A DNA stretch of 64,000 bases from contig CAJBEZ010000015.1 in the NCBI GenBank assembly GCA_903952205.1, forward strand, positions 1 through 64,000, read 5' to 3'. A program made the translations under genes and the position numbers. Shown piece after piece: positions 44,563-53,887 of this stretch. The notes under the pieces were generated by a model, which saw nothing but the letters and a program-made list of their open reading frames with translations, was not told where the DNA came from and made no database searches. The stretch comes from an uncultured Desulfomonile sp. (GTDB taxonomy: Bacteria > Desulfobacterota > Desulfomonilia > Desulfomonilales > Desulfomonilaceae). The number at the start of each line of letters is the position of its first letter. Positions within the stretch are counted from its first letter, which is position 1.

Positions 44563-45354
44563 ATGAACATCATTGTCTGCATGAAGTGGATACCCGACAC
44601 TTCCGAGGCGGATCTTACGGTGGCCGCTGGGGCGAAGGATATTAAGAAGGACGATCTTGATCATGATATTAACGATTGGGATCGGTTTGCAGTAGAAGAA
44701 GCCGTACAGATCAAGGAAAAAGTAGGCGGCAAGGTTACAGTGGTGTGTGTTGCGCCGGAGGACTCTGAAGAAACTCTCCGTGAGTGTTTGGCTCGAGGCG
44801 CCGACGAGGCTTTTCAGGTTTGGTCGGATGAAATGGAGGGCGGTGACGGATACTGCACAGCGTCGATACTGGCAAAGTTCATCAAGAACAGGGACTTTGA
44901 CTTAGTTCTAACCGGAACACTCGCAGAGGATGATGGCGCAGGTCAAGTTGGAGGCATGCTGGCCGCAATGCTTGACATCCCCTCGTCAACCCTTGTTTCC
45001 AAGATCGAGATCCACGATAAAAAGGCGTCATTCTTGCGAGAGCTTGAAGGAGGTCTTTATGAATCCGTCGAGACGGACATTCCGTGTCTCATATCAGTCG
45101 CTACCGGTTTGAACGAACCCAGGTTCGTATCCATTAGAGCGGTCAGAAAAGTTGCTTCAATAGATATTCCCAACATGGGGATTGAGGAACTTGGCATGGA
45201 TGCCGGCCAAGTGGGACAAGCGGGGGCTAGACTCGTAATGGAAGAGGTGTCACTCCCTCCTGAAGGTGAAGGGGCGGAAATTATAGCTGGGAAGCCTGAA
45301 GAATCGGCAGCCCGACTAGCGGAGATTCTCAAGGAAAAGGGGGCCCTAGGATGA
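44563..45354 (+). CDS. etfB: Electron transfer flavoprotein subunit beta
   Basis: 263 residues from the ATG at 44563, which has GGGAGGA four bases upstream; the open frame begins at 44533. Family signatures MNIIVCMKWIPDTSEA, DLVLTGTLAEDDGAGQVGGMLA and PCLISVATGLNEPRFVSIRAV. EtfB binds AMP (or a second FAD in bifurcating ETFs) and docks acyl-CoA dehydrogenases. The start of etfA overlaps the stop by four bases. Confidence 0.95.
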   Translation: MNIIVCMKWIPDTSEADLTVAAGAKDIKKDDLDHDINDWDRFAVEEAVQIKEKVGGKVTVVCVAPEDSEETLRECLARGADEAFQVWSDEMEGGDGYCTASILAKFIKNRDFDLVLTGTLAEDDGAGQVGGMLAAMLDIPSSTLVSKIEIHDKKASFLRELEGGLYESVETDIPCLISVATGLNEPRFVSIRAVRKVASIDIPNMGIEELGMDAGQVGQAGARLVMEEVSLPPEGEGAEIIAGKPEESAARLAEILKEKGALG

Positions 45355-46331
45355 TAAAGAATATATACGTAATAGCAGAGCAAAGGAAAGGCTCCTTACG
45401 GGACATTACGTGGGAAGCTGTTGCGGCCGGAAAAAAGTTAGCGACTGACTTGGGAGCCGAATTAACCTGCGTATTGCTATGCGGTAAAGGTGGACTTATA
45501 GCTGAGCAATTAGCTGTTGAGGTCCCGAAAGTCCTATTGGTAGAAAATCCTGTCTTTGAATCGACGAATTCCGAAGCAGTGATATCAACCCTTAAAGAGC
45601 TGATAAAACCCCAGGGGTCATATTTGGTGGTCATGGGAGCCTCAAACTCGACACTGGATTTCGCTCCCGGTCTTTCTGTAGCTTTGGACGCAGCGCTGGC
45701 TACTGATTGTTTCAGCCTCGAGGTTAAAGATGGAAGGTTGCTGGCTTCGAGGCAAATCTACAGTTACAAGATAAATTCAGTCGTGTCTTTCAAGAACTCC
45801 GACAGAGTTGTTCTGACGCTTAGAGCGGGGTCTTTCCAATTCAGCCCTGCCGGAGAAGCGAAAGGAACAATCACCAATGAGCCTTGCCCGATTGATGAGA
45901 GCAAACTCCGGAAGCGTTTTATAAAGTATGTCGAAGCTGAAAAGGGCGACGTAGACGTTGCGTCAGCCGACATCATTGTTTCTATAGGCAGGGGCATTGG
46001 AGATGAACCGGATCTGGAAATGTTTCAGTCTCTCGCTGACACTATGGGCGGAGTGTTGGCCTGTTCCCGGCCAATTGTGGACAAGAACCTGCTGCCCAAG
46101 TATCATCAGGTAGGCACTTCAGGAATAGAAGTTAAACCAAAGGTGTATTTGGCCCTGGGAATAAGTGGCGCATTTCAACACCTGGGAGGCATTAAAGGGT
46201 CTCCACTGCTGATAGCTGTAAATAAAGACGCTCGAGCTCCTATTTTCCGTGTTGCCAACTATGGCATCGTAGGCGATCTCAACGAAGTGGTCCCCGCTCT
46301 CGAAGAGAAGATTAAGAGCTTGAAAGGATGA
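45351..46331 (+). CDS. etfA: Electron transfer flavoprotein subunit alpha
   Basis: 326 residues. C-terminal FAD-binding domain with the signature SIGRGIGDEPDLEMFQSLAD, VDKNLLPKYHQVGTSGIEVKP and GISGAFQHLGGIKGS. EtfA holds the FAD that accepts electrons from the dehydrogenase and passes them on, here most likely to the EMO-type oxidoreductase encoded two genes upstream. Overlaps etfB (ATGA). A terminator follows. Confidence 0.96.
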   Translation: MIKNIYVIAEQRKGSLRDITWEAVAAGKKLATDLGAELTCVLLCGKGGLIAEQLAVEVPKVLLVENPVFESTNSEAVISTLKELIKPQGSYLVVMGASNSTLDFAPGLSVALDAALATDCFSLEVKDGRLLASRQIYSYKINSVVSFKNSDRVVLTLRAGSFQFSPAGEAKGTITNEPCPIDESKLRKRFIKYVEAEKGDVDVASADIIVSIGRGIGDEPDLEMFQSLADTMGGVLACSRPIVDKNLLPKYHQVGTSGIEVKPKVYLALGISGAFQHLGGIKGSPLLIAVNKDARAPIFRVANYGIVGDLNEVVPALEEKIKSLKG

Positions 46332-46390
46332 GAATCTGATCCAGCCGGAAAAGAAAGAATTAAAAGAATCTGGATTATTGATTTGTTAGT

Positions 46391-46443
46391 AGCCGGGTTT
46401 GAGGAGTGAGGTCCATTTTCGCTGTTCCATCCCGGCTGTTTTT
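46391..46443 (+). terminator. Probable terminator after etfA
   Basis: AGCCGGG (46391-46397) pairs with CCCGGCT (46431-46437) across a 33-base loop, followed by G and five T (46439-46443). It overlaps an open frame extension of the next gene, arguing that the next gene starts later (46486). Confidence 0.5.
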
Positions 46444-46485
46444 GTGTCGGAACCTGCAATTCAGATCCGTCGGTTTGCATTGAGA

Positions 46486-47337
46486 ATGATGGAAAATATC
46501 TACAATAAGGTATCCGAAGCTCACAGATTCATTGTGGAGCGGAGTCGCCACTTCGTTCCCGAAGTAGCAATGATTCTAGGGACTGGTTTGGGAGGCATGG
46601 CTGCACGCATAGACCCCGTATGCGTGATACCTTATCAGGATATTCCCCATTTTTGTCTTTCCACTGTTGATGGTCATAAGGGAAGCCTCATTTTGGGTGG
46701 CTTTGGCGGAAAACAGGTTGCAGTCATGCAGGGCCGGCTTCATTTCTACGAGGGATACTCACTTGAGCAGGTTACCTTCCCCGTAAGGGTCTTGAGGTCA
46801 CTGGGAGCGGAGTTTCTCGCCGTCAATAGCGCTGCTGGAGGTCTGGACTCGGGATTCAAACCCGGAGATGTGATGCTGGTTACTGATCACATTAATCTTA
46901 TTGGATCGAGCCCCCTTCGTGGAGGCGCCGACCCTCGACTGGGTGACAGATTCCCTGACATGAGCCGGGTTTACGACAGGCAAATGGCAACTCTCGCGTT
47001 AGATGTCGCTAAGGAAGCGGGCTTAGGGATAAAAAGCGGCGTATACGTAGCAGTTCACGGTCCAAATCTGGAGACACCCGCCGAGACCAGAATGCTCAGA
47101 CTTCTTGGAGCCGATGCCGTTGGAATGAGTTCGGTTCCTGAAATAATCACGGCTGTGCAGGCAGGTTTTCGCATACTTTTCTTAGTGGCGATAACCAACG
47201 TGAATAATCCCGAAAACATGTCACAACTCTCAATTACGGATGTCATAAGCCACGCGAGACTAGCTGAACCCACGCTAACTTACATTCTCGAGAATACAGT
47301 AGCCCGAATGACAGGCGCTTGGGTTGAGTCAGGTTGA
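46486..47337 (+). CDS. Purine nucleoside phosphorylase / possible methylthioinosine phosphorylase
   Basis: 283 residues from the ATG at 46486. PNP/MTAP family motifs: ILGTGLGGMAARI, PHFCLSTVDGHKGSLILG, QGRLHFYEGYSLEQVTFP, NSAAGGLDSGFKPGDVMLVTDHINL, HGPNLETPAETRMLRLLGADAVGMSSVPE. The base-site residue is Asn (AITNVNNPE), which in the family favours 6-oxopurines; MTA phosphorylases have Asp there. The next gene is an MTA/SAH deaminase, so a natural substrate is 5'-methylthioinosine (inference). Cytosolic purine/methionine salvage. Confidence 0.88.
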   Translation: MMENIYNKVSEAHRFIVERSRHFVPEVAMILGTGLGGMAARIDPVCVIPYQDIPHFCLSTVDGHKGSLILGGFGGKQVAVMQGRLHFYEGYSLEQVTFPVRVLRSLGAEFLAVNSAAGGLDSGFKPGDVMLVTDHINLIGSSPLRGGADPRLGDRFPDMSRVYDRQMATLALDVAKEAGLGIKSGVYVAVHGPNLETPAETRMLRLLGADAVGMSSVPEIITAVQAGFRILFLVAITNVNNPENMSQLSITDVISHARLAEPTLTYILENTVARMTGAWVESG

Positions 47338-47339
47338 GT

Positions 47340-48686
47340 ATGTGCGCCAATAGTGACAAACCTATTGAACTCAGGAATGGCCTAATACTCTGCTTTCCGG
47401 GAATTTCAGATCCGGTTCCTCACTCACGAACTTTGATCTCGGGTGGATCTATTGTTGAGATAAATTCTTTTCAATACCCCAACTATCCTGACACCGAAGT
47501 TATAGATTGCTCGAACTGCCTCATCATGCCAGGGCTTGTCAATTGTCACGTTCATGCAGCCATGAGCCTGTTTCGGGGCCTAGCGGACGATGTTCCGTTG
47601 AAAAGTTGGCTGGAACAATTCATATTCCCTTCGGAAGCTCGTCATGTTTCGCCAGGAATGGTTCGTCTTGGAACCACTCTTTCTGCAGTAGAAATGGCGC
47701 TTTCAGGGATTACGACATTCGCTGACGCATATTTTTTTATGGAGGAATCTGCGCTAGCCACATTAGATGTAGGCCTAAGAGCTGTCATAGCTCAAGGTAT
47801 TCTTGATGCGCCGACTCCTGACACCAGGATTAAGTCCTCCTGGAAAGAACGGGTAACAGAATTTCTGGAATCTGTTCCGGTGAATCCACGAATCACCCCG
47901 GCTCTTTTTTGTCATTCTCCATATTTGTGCGGATCGGATACATTTAGATCCGCATTCGAGATATCACAATCTCACGGATTGAAATTATTTTCTCATGTGG
48001 CTGAAACTAAACTAGAAATAGACGAGATACATAAACTCTACGGAATTACGCCTATTGAGTGGTTGTATTCTCTGGGAGTTCTCGGCGACAACTTTGTGTT
48101 GGTTCACGGTGTTCATCTCTCGGATAGGGACTGCCGAGTTATCATGGACTCATCTTCAAGATTAATTCATTGCCCTGAATCGAACATGAAACTTGCCTCA
48201 GGAGCGGCTCGAATACAGTATCTTCTGGAAATGGGCGTAAAAATCGGACTCGGCACAGACAGCCCCGCCAGCAATAATAATCTTGATTTTTTTGAAGAAA
48301 TGAGGTCAGCTTCTTTTCTGTCTAAATTGTCTTCAGGCAACCCTGAGGCGCTTACCGCTCGTCAGTCCCTGTACATGGCGACTACTCAGGGGGCGCGGAT
48401 ACTGGGGCTTGAAGACACTATAGGTTCGCTGGTTCCCGGAAAACAGGCGGACATCATTGTTGTGGATCTGGATCAGCCTCACCTAACCCCTTTGTACGAT
48501 CCCGTTTCGCAAATGGTTTATTGCGCCAAAGCATCCGACGTGAGAGATGTTTTCGTTTCAGGGAGGGTCGTTGTTCGTAATCGAAAGATTTGCACAGTGT
48601 CCTATGAGGATGTGCGTGAGAGTGTGAACGAATTGGCCGCCAGAATATGCGCACACACAGGAAAGAGACTTTTTCGGGGAGAGTAG
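47340..48686 (+). CDS. mtaD: 5'-methylthioadenosine/S-adenosylhomocysteine deaminase
   Basis: About 449 residues; a TTG at 47334 and an ATG at 47340 are both possible, the ATG having AGG six bases upstream. Amidohydrolase TIM barrel of the MTA/SAH deaminase (ATZ/TRZ) group: HVHAAMSLFRGLADDVPLKSWL (H-x-H metal ligands and the family loop), FSHVAET, LVHGVHLSDRD, GTDSPASNNNLD. Converts MTA to methylthioinosine or SAH to SIH. It follows the PNP-type gene by two bases, so deamination and phosphorolysis are co-produced. Confidence 0.9.
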   Translation: MCANSDKPIELRNGLILCFPGISDPVPHSRTLISGGSIVEINSFQYPNYPDTEVIDCSNCLIMPGLVNCHVHAAMSLFRGLADDVPLKSWLEQFIFPSEARHVSPGMVRLGTTLSAVEMALSGITTFADAYFFMEESALATLDVGLRAVIAQGILDAPTPDTRIKSSWKERVTEFLESVPVNPRITPALFCHSPYLCGSDTFRSAFEISQSHGLKLFSHVAETKLEIDEIHKLYGITPIEWLYSLGVLGDNFVLVHGVHLSDRDCRVIMDSSSRLIHCPESNMKLASGAARIQYLLEMGVKIGLGTDSPASNNNLDFFEEMRSASFLSKLSSGNPEALTARQSLYMATTQGARILGLEDTIGSLVPGKQADIIVVDLDQPHLTPLYDPVSQMVYCAKASDVRDVFVSGRVVVRNRKICTVSYEDVRESVNELAARICAHTGKRLFRGE

Positions 48687-48690
48687 TATA

Positions 48691-49737
48691 ATGTCTGACA
48701 AAATCACGTACAAAGACGCCGGGGTCGATGTTGACCTTGCCGAAAAATCCCTCCAGTCTGTGGAGAACAGAATTCGCTCCACCTTCACCCCTGGAGTCAT
48801 CGGTAATCTTGGAGGATTTGCTGCGACATTTAGACCCGAATGGCCGAAATTCGTCGATCCTGTCCTTGTGTCAGCTACGGATGGAGTAGGAACCAAACTA
48901 AAAATTGCCTTTATGATGGGGATTCACAACTCAGTTGGAATAGATCTTGTCGCAATGAGTGTTAACGACATTATTGTCACAGGAGCGGAACCTCTTTTTT
49001 TCCTGGACTACTTCGCTACCGGCAAAATTAAGCCGGAAACCTTTCAATCGGTTGTTTCAGGGATAACAGAGGGATGCAAGATGGCTGGATGCGCCCTGAT
49101 TGGGGGCGAAACAGCCGAAATGCCCGATTTTTATTCCGAAGGGGAATACGATTTGGCTGGTTTTTGTGTAGGCATACTGGATCAGGCCGCGGTCATAGAC
49201 GGCTCTCGAGTCGCCGGAGGTGACGCTGTGATCGGCATTGGATCATCCGGCCTTCATAGCAATGGATACAGTCTTGTTCGAAGAGTTCTTCTAGATAATA
49301 AGAAATATTCCCTAGATCATAAATTCTCCGATTTGGAATCTACGCTCGGGGAAGAGCTTTTGAAGCCCACAAAAATTTACGTTAAGCCGATGCTATCGCT
49401 AATGAAGAAATTGTCGATTAAGGCAATTGCGCATATTACCGGAGGTGGTTTTTACGGGAATATACCGAGGATAATTCCAGATCATATTCAAGTGATCATC
49501 AATTCCTCGACGTGGGAAATCCCCCCGATTTTCAAAATTCTCAAGAGGGCCGCTCTGCTGGACGACAGGGAGATGTTTGAGACTTTTAATATGGGTGTAG
49601 GAATGATCCTTATCCTCAATGAATCTGATGTTGACCAGGCAATCTACGGTTTGCGTGAAGCAGGGTTGAATGCCTGGAGCATGGGACATACGCTAACCAG
49701 ATCCAGTGACTGCGAAAATCATGTTATAATAAACTAA
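48691..49737 (+). CDS. purM: Phosphoribosylformylglycinamidine cyclo-ligase
   Basis: 348 residues. AIR synthetase (step five of de novo purine synthesis): TYKDAGVDVD, ATDGVGTKLKIAFMMG, VNDIIVTGAEPLFFLDYFATGK, GCALIGGETAEMPDFY, HITGGGFYGNIPRI. Length normal. It is four bases after the deaminase gene, suggesting co-transcription of purine salvage and synthesis. Confidence 0.97.
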   Translation: MSDKITYKDAGVDVDLAEKSLQSVENRIRSTFTPGVIGNLGGFAATFRPEWPKFVDPVLVSATDGVGTKLKIAFMMGIHNSVGIDLVAMSVNDIIVTGAEPLFFLDYFATGKIKPETFQSVVSGITEGCKMAGCALIGGETAEMPDFYSEGEYDLAGFCVGILDQAAVIDGSRVAGGDAVIGIGSSGLHSNGYSLVRRVLLDNKKYSLDHKFSDLESTLGEELLKPTKIYVKPMLSLMKKLSIKAIAHITGGGFYGNIPRIIPDHIQVIINSSTWEIPPIFKILKRAALLDDREMFETFNMGVGMILILNESDVDQAIYGLREAGLNAWSMGHTLTRSSDCENHVIIN

Positions 49738-49764
49738 AGGCCAACCAAAATTACTGATTTTAAC

Positions 49765-52700
49765 ATGATAGACCAAAACAGATTTCTAGATCTCCCCCTG
49801 TTGCAAGCCCCCCTGCTGAATATTCTTATCGGACAAACCGACGCCAACAACAGAGAACCTCTACTTGAATGCATTCTTGAAACTCCGGATCCCCGGCTGA
49901 CCGTCATTCGAATCGAGGAGTTGCTGGGACTGGATAGGGAAAGCCTCATTTCCGCATTGGCGGCGCAATTGGACGCATGGAAATTTTTCGTAAGGGCCGT
50001 CGGAGGTTCCTCCTTCCTATTTGCAACCATTAAACGATCTATTGAATTGATAAGATACGTGTTTCTTGAGAGGCGTTGCAATCAAGGCAAGACACTTATG
50101 GAGAAGGACAAGGAGCTGAGAAATAGACTTTCCAGCGCTGGAAGTTCTTCTCTGGTCGAACTCAGTCGTGAATTGAGGAGATACAAAGAACAAGAGTTTC
50201 TTAGAATTGGGTGTAGAGACCTTACAGGAGCCGCTGACGTCGTTGAAATCATGGCTGAACTTTCAGATCTCGCAGCCGCTTCACTTGAGGTTACCCTGGA
50301 TTATTCATTTAAATGGCTTGCGGCAAAACATGGCGCGCCGGAAGGGTTGTCGCCCGGTTCTAAGGGGCTGGTAATTCTAAGCATGGGAAAATTGTCGGGC
50401 CATGAACTGAATTTTTCTTCAGACATAGATTTGATCTATCTCAGACATCCCGAAGATGGTTGGACATCCGGTCCAGACAGGGTTTCGGTCTCTAAGTTCT
50501 ACGAACTCCTTGCAAGGTCAGTCAGCAAAGCCATGTCCGATGTCACCGAAGATGGATTTGTCTTCAGGGTAGACCTTCGGCTGAGACCGGAAGGTGACAA
50601 GGGAGAACTTGTTCCTTCATTGAGAAACGCAGTGGAATACTATTTGTCCTGGGGCAGGACATGGGAAAGAGCAGCGCTCATGAAGGCGCTACCTATAGCG
50701 GGTGATGTAATGTTGGGACATGATTTCCTGAAAGAAATTGAGCCCTTTGTCTATCGTAAACACCTGGACTATTCAACATTGGATGACATGCGTTCAATGA
50801 AAAAGCAAATCGAAACGCAACTCAAAAAAAAGCCCGGGTTGAACATAAAGCTTGGACAAGGAGGAATAAGAGAAATTGAGTTCTTCGTGCAGACCCTTCA
50901 GCTGATCAACGGGGGTAAGAATAGGAAATTGCGTTCACCTTCGACATTGAGGGCTCTTGATCTCCTAAGTGAGGCTGGTTTGCTGGCCGTATCAACGGCA
51001 GCGAGCTTGCGCGACGCATATCTTTTTTTTCGTAATGTTGAGCATAGAATTCAGATAAACCACCAGTTACAGACACACGACCTTCCCATTAGACATGAGG
51101 AACGTTACGATCTAGCAAGACGCATGGGTTATCTTGACGCATCAGCTCTTGATCAATTTATTGCGGATCTGGACAGACGCCGCAAGTTGGTTGAAGATCT
51201 CTTTTCTTCACTTTTCTATCATTCATCCGAAGATGACGTCGAGCGATCTTCCTCCCTGACTAATCACCTTATAGAATCAATAGAAGACCATGCTGAGACC
51301 GTGGCAATTCTCACAGATCTGGGTTTCAGGAACCCTTCATCAGCCTATCCGCTTCTAAAGCGATTGATATACCCATCTTCCGGAGGGCCGATTTCAGAAA
51401 AAACTCGCGATTTGCTTGAACGGCTGGCTCCTATATTTATTGATGAACTGCTAAAAGCGTTTGAGCCAGAGAAAGCCCTTGTTACCCTCGATACCTATAT
51501 AGAATCTCTACAAAGCGCTCCTAACTACTATTCCACATTCCTAGAAAATCCTGCCACTGTGAGTTTCCTGATTCGAATCCTTGGAGAGAGCCGTTTTTTT
51601 ACGGACCTTCTCATAAGGCATCCTGATTCTATTGACTCACTTATCGGTAGAGGATTGCAAAGCCTTCAGATGGGTTACGAAACTCTTCGGAAAGAAATTC
51701 TGGAACGACTCAACTACACAGGGACTCTTGAGGAAAAACTGGATGTTTTGAGAAGATTCAAGAATGAAGAGAGTCTGCTGATTGGAGTTAGGCAACTTAC
51801 TGGAGAAATAGACTCTCCTGTTGCAAGACGCCATATATCTGAGCTTGCGGATGTCTGTCTTTCCGTGGCGGTTGAAATAGCGCACAGAGAGATGGAACGT
51901 CGATTTGGCTCCGAAGGATTAGAAGATCCGTTGCCTTTCGTTGTCCTGGGAATGGGGAAACTCGGGGGTATGGAAATGACATATCTGTCAGACCTCGATG
52001 TAATCTTTGTCTTTGATTCGCCAAACGATCAAATAGGTAAATTGTCGTCAAGAGAGTGGTTCACGAGGCTGGCCAATCGGATGATCTCTATTCTCAGCGT
52101 CCCGACATCTGAAGGAACAGCATATTCCATTGACACCCGTCTAAGGCCGTCAGGCAATAAAGGCGCTCTCGTTTCCACACTTAGATCGTTCGAAGACTAT
52201 CACAGGGAATCATCGGCTTTATGGGAAAAACTAGCCCTCATAAGATCCAGAGTTGTGACCGGGCCGGAAGTTTTGGGACAAAAAATTCAGTCAATCATCA
52301 AAGACTGTATATTGAGGACTAACCTGAACGAGACGGATATTTCCGAGATATCAAGAATTCGACAGAGAATGGAAAAAGAAATTGCGCTCGAGGACAAAGC
52401 AAATGTCGATTTAAAAACTGGGCAGGGAGGATTGGTAGACGTAGAATTCTTTACCCAAGCAAAGATACTTGCTCATGCGAGCGAATACCCCGAAATCTTG
52501 CAATCCAACACTTTGGAGGCATTGTCAAAACTTAGGCAAAACGGACTAATCCAAAAAGAAATATTCGATACTCTTGATTCTGGCTATCGATTCCTAACCA
52601 ACCTCGAGGACAGGCTCAGAATAATGGAAAACCGGAGTATAGACAGGCTACCCCTTGCAGGAGATAAACTGAAGGGATTGGCGAAAAGACTTGGCTACGG

Positions 52701-52794
52701 TCATAATGGAGACACGCTCATTGATGATTATTTGCGCATTCGCAATGATATCAGGGAGATTTATAGTTCTTTCTTCTCGTCAGCCAGTTCATAG
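49765..52794 (+). CDS. glnE: Bifunctional glutamine synthetase adenylyltransferase/adenylyl-removing enzyme
   Basis: 1009 residues, slightly longer than E. coli GlnE (946). Two nucleotidyltransferase halves each with the G-M-G-K-L motif and S-D-x-D: SMGKLSGHELNFSSDIDLIYL (about 210) for deadenylylation and GMGKLGGMEMTYLSDLDVIFVF (about 730) for adenylylation. The first has S-M-G-K-L-S in place of G-M-G-K-L-G. It controls glutamine synthetase activity in response to nitrogen through PII. Weak ribosome-binding site; 27 bases after purM. No glnA or glnB nearby. Confidence 0.95.
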   Translation: MIDQNRFLDLPLLQAPLLNILIGQTDANNREPLLECILETPDPRLTVIRIEELLGLDRESLISALAAQLDAWKFFVRAVGGSSFLFATIKRSIELIRYVFLERRCNQGKTLMEKDKELRNRLSSAGSSSLVELSRELRRYKEQEFLRIGCRDLTGAADVVEIMAELSDLAAASLEVTLDYSFKWLAAKHGAPEGLSPGSKGLVILSMGKLSGHELNFSSDIDLIYLRHPEDGWTSGPDRVSVSKFYELLARSVSKAMSDVTEDGFVFRVDLRLRPEGDKGELVPSLRNAVEYYLSWGRTWERAALMKALPIAGDVMLGHDFLKEIEPFVYRKHLDYSTLDDMRSMKKQIETQLKKKPGLNIKLGQGGIREIEFFVQTLQLINGGKNRKLRSPSTLRALDLLSEAGLLAVSTAASLRDAYLFFRNVEHRIQINHQLQTHDLPIRHEERYDLARRMGYLDASALDQFIADLDRRRKLVEDLFSSLFYHSSEDDVERSSSLTNHLIESIEDHAETVAILTDLGFRNPSSAYPLLKRLIYPSSGGPISEKTRDLLERLAPIFIDELLKAFEPEKALVTLDTYIESLQSAPNYYSTFLENPATVSFLIRILGESRFFTDLLIRHPDSIDSLIGRGLQSLQMGYETLRKEILERLNYTGTLEEKLDVLRRFKNEESLLIGVRQLTGEIDSPVARRHISELADVCLSVAVEIAHREMERRFGSEGLEDPLPFVVLGMGKLGGMEMTYLSDLDVIFVFDSPNDQIGKLSSREWFTRLANRMISILSVPTSEGTAYSIDTRLRPSGNKGALVSTLRSFEDYHRESSALWEKLALIRSRVVTGPEVLGQKIQSIIKDCILRTNLNETDISEISRIRQRMEKEIALEDKANVDLKTGQGGLVDVEFFTQAKILAHASEYPEILQSNTLEALSKLRQNGLIQKEIFDTLDSGYRFLTNLEDRLRIMENRSIDRLPLAGDKLKGLAKRLGYGHNGDTLIDDYLRIRNDIREIYSSFFSSASS

Positions 52795-52912
52795 ACATTG
52801 CAATTCCGGTTGCCAAGCCCGAAGTTCACGCCGGACGAAGCGGAGTGCAAATTTGGACTGGGGCGGAAGCGAAAATCAGAATTTGTAGATTTTACGCCTC
52901 CACCATAGACTA

Positions 52913-53473
52913 TCACTCAAAAATCTGGGCGTCCTTGAGTATGTTTGCTACCCTAGCGATATGCATACCATGATGTTTGGATGATACAAGTTGATCATCA
53001 GACAGGCCTTTGGGGCTTAAATCCTCTGCGTGCGCTCTTCCATATGGACCCCATTGCAATCCGGCGACTTTATATCCAGGAGTTTTCTTGGGCAGGGGAA
53101 CAATCAGAAGGCCGAGTTCCGCTATATTGTTCAACACAGAAAGCATGGCCAATTCGCAGCCTCCGCCTCCGTTTCCGTATCCCGATCCTGATGCGAACAC
53201 AGCCCCCACCTTCCCTATCAGCTTATCCTGCATCCAGGCTCCACTACAGACGGTGTCGATGAATTTCTTCACCCTCCAGTCGATGCTGCCCATGTGAACT
53301 GGAGTGCCAATTACCAAGGCGTCACAAGACAGTAAATGTTCTATTCTTGCGTCATCGGCCTTTACCAATTCCGCAATAGAATCTTCAACTGATTTGACGC
53401 CATCAGCCAGAGCTTTCGCCATTTTTTCCGTACTGCCGTGGTCACTGGCGTAAACTATTAGGACCCTGACCAT
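52913..53473 (-). CDS. Flavodoxin/FMN reductase-family protein
   Basis: 186 residues from the second ATG (53473), which has AGGAGG seven bases upstream; the first ATG is adjacent to the ribosome-binding site and unlikely. Flavodoxin fold with the FMN phosphate loop YASDHGSTEKMAKALADG, IGTPVHMGSIDWRVKKFIDT and FASGSGYGNGGGGCELAMLSV, like WrbA/NAD(P)H:quinone reductases or FMN-dependent electron carriers. Cytosolic. Downstream of the UspA part of the NRAMP-UspA locus on the same strand. Confidence 0.85.
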   Translation of the reverse strand: MVRVLIVYASDHGSTEKMAKALADGVKSVEDSIAELVKADDARIEHLLSCDALVIGTPVHMGSIDWRVKKFIDTVCSGAWMQDKLIGKVGAVFASGSGYGNGGGGCELAMLSVLNNIAELGLLIVPLPKKTPGYKVAGLQWGPYGRAHAEDLSPKGLSDDQLVSSKHHGMHIARVANILKDAQIFE

Positions 53474-53494
53474 TTCCATACCTCCTTAATTAGT

Positions 53495-53887
53495 TTATCG
53501 AATAACCATGATAGGGATATTGAGTCTGTGGCGAACCGGAGCCACGGTGCTGCCAAAGACAAGATCACTCAATCCCCTGTGGCCATGCCCCCCCATGATC
53601 AAAACATCAATAACGTTCTCGGTTGATAACCTTATTAACTCGTCCGGGACATTTCCGTATCCCAGGAATGTTTCCACCTCTACGCCCCTGTGGCCAAGCG
53701 CTACCGCCAACTTGGCAAGTGATTCTTCATCCTCGCGTGCTTCGGTGTCAAGGGTGTATTCACCATACACTGATCCCCCAGCGCTTTCTACAACGTGGAA
53801 CAGAAAAAGATCCGCATTATGCTGTTTTGCTAGCGGCAACGCATGGCTCAGGACTTTGATATCCTGCTCGGTAAGAGCTAGCGCCAC
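53495..53887 (-). CDS. Universal stress protein domain, detached part of an NRAMP-UspA fusion
   Basis: About 130 residues of UspA fold: SHALPLAKQHNADLFLFHVVE, LGHRGVEVETFLGYGNVPDELIRLS, DVLIMGGHGHRGLSDLVFGSTVAPVRHRLNIPIMVIR with the ATP-binding G-x-x-G-H-G-x9-G-S/T motif (GGHGHRGLSDLVFGST). Apparent GTG start at 53887 has no ribosome-binding site and omits the family's first strand; that strand (PHYKKVGVALALTEQD) is present just upstream in this frame, and the frame is open further to a stop near 53933. It looks like the C-terminal domain of a transporter fusion whose frame was broken. Confidence 0.8.
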   Translation of the reverse strand: MALALTEQDIKVLSHALPLAKQHNADLFLFHVVESAGGSVYGEYTLDTEAREDEESLAKLAVALGHRGVEVETFLGYGNVPDELIRLSTENVIDVLIMGGHGHRGLSDLVFGSTVAPVRHRLNIPIMVIR

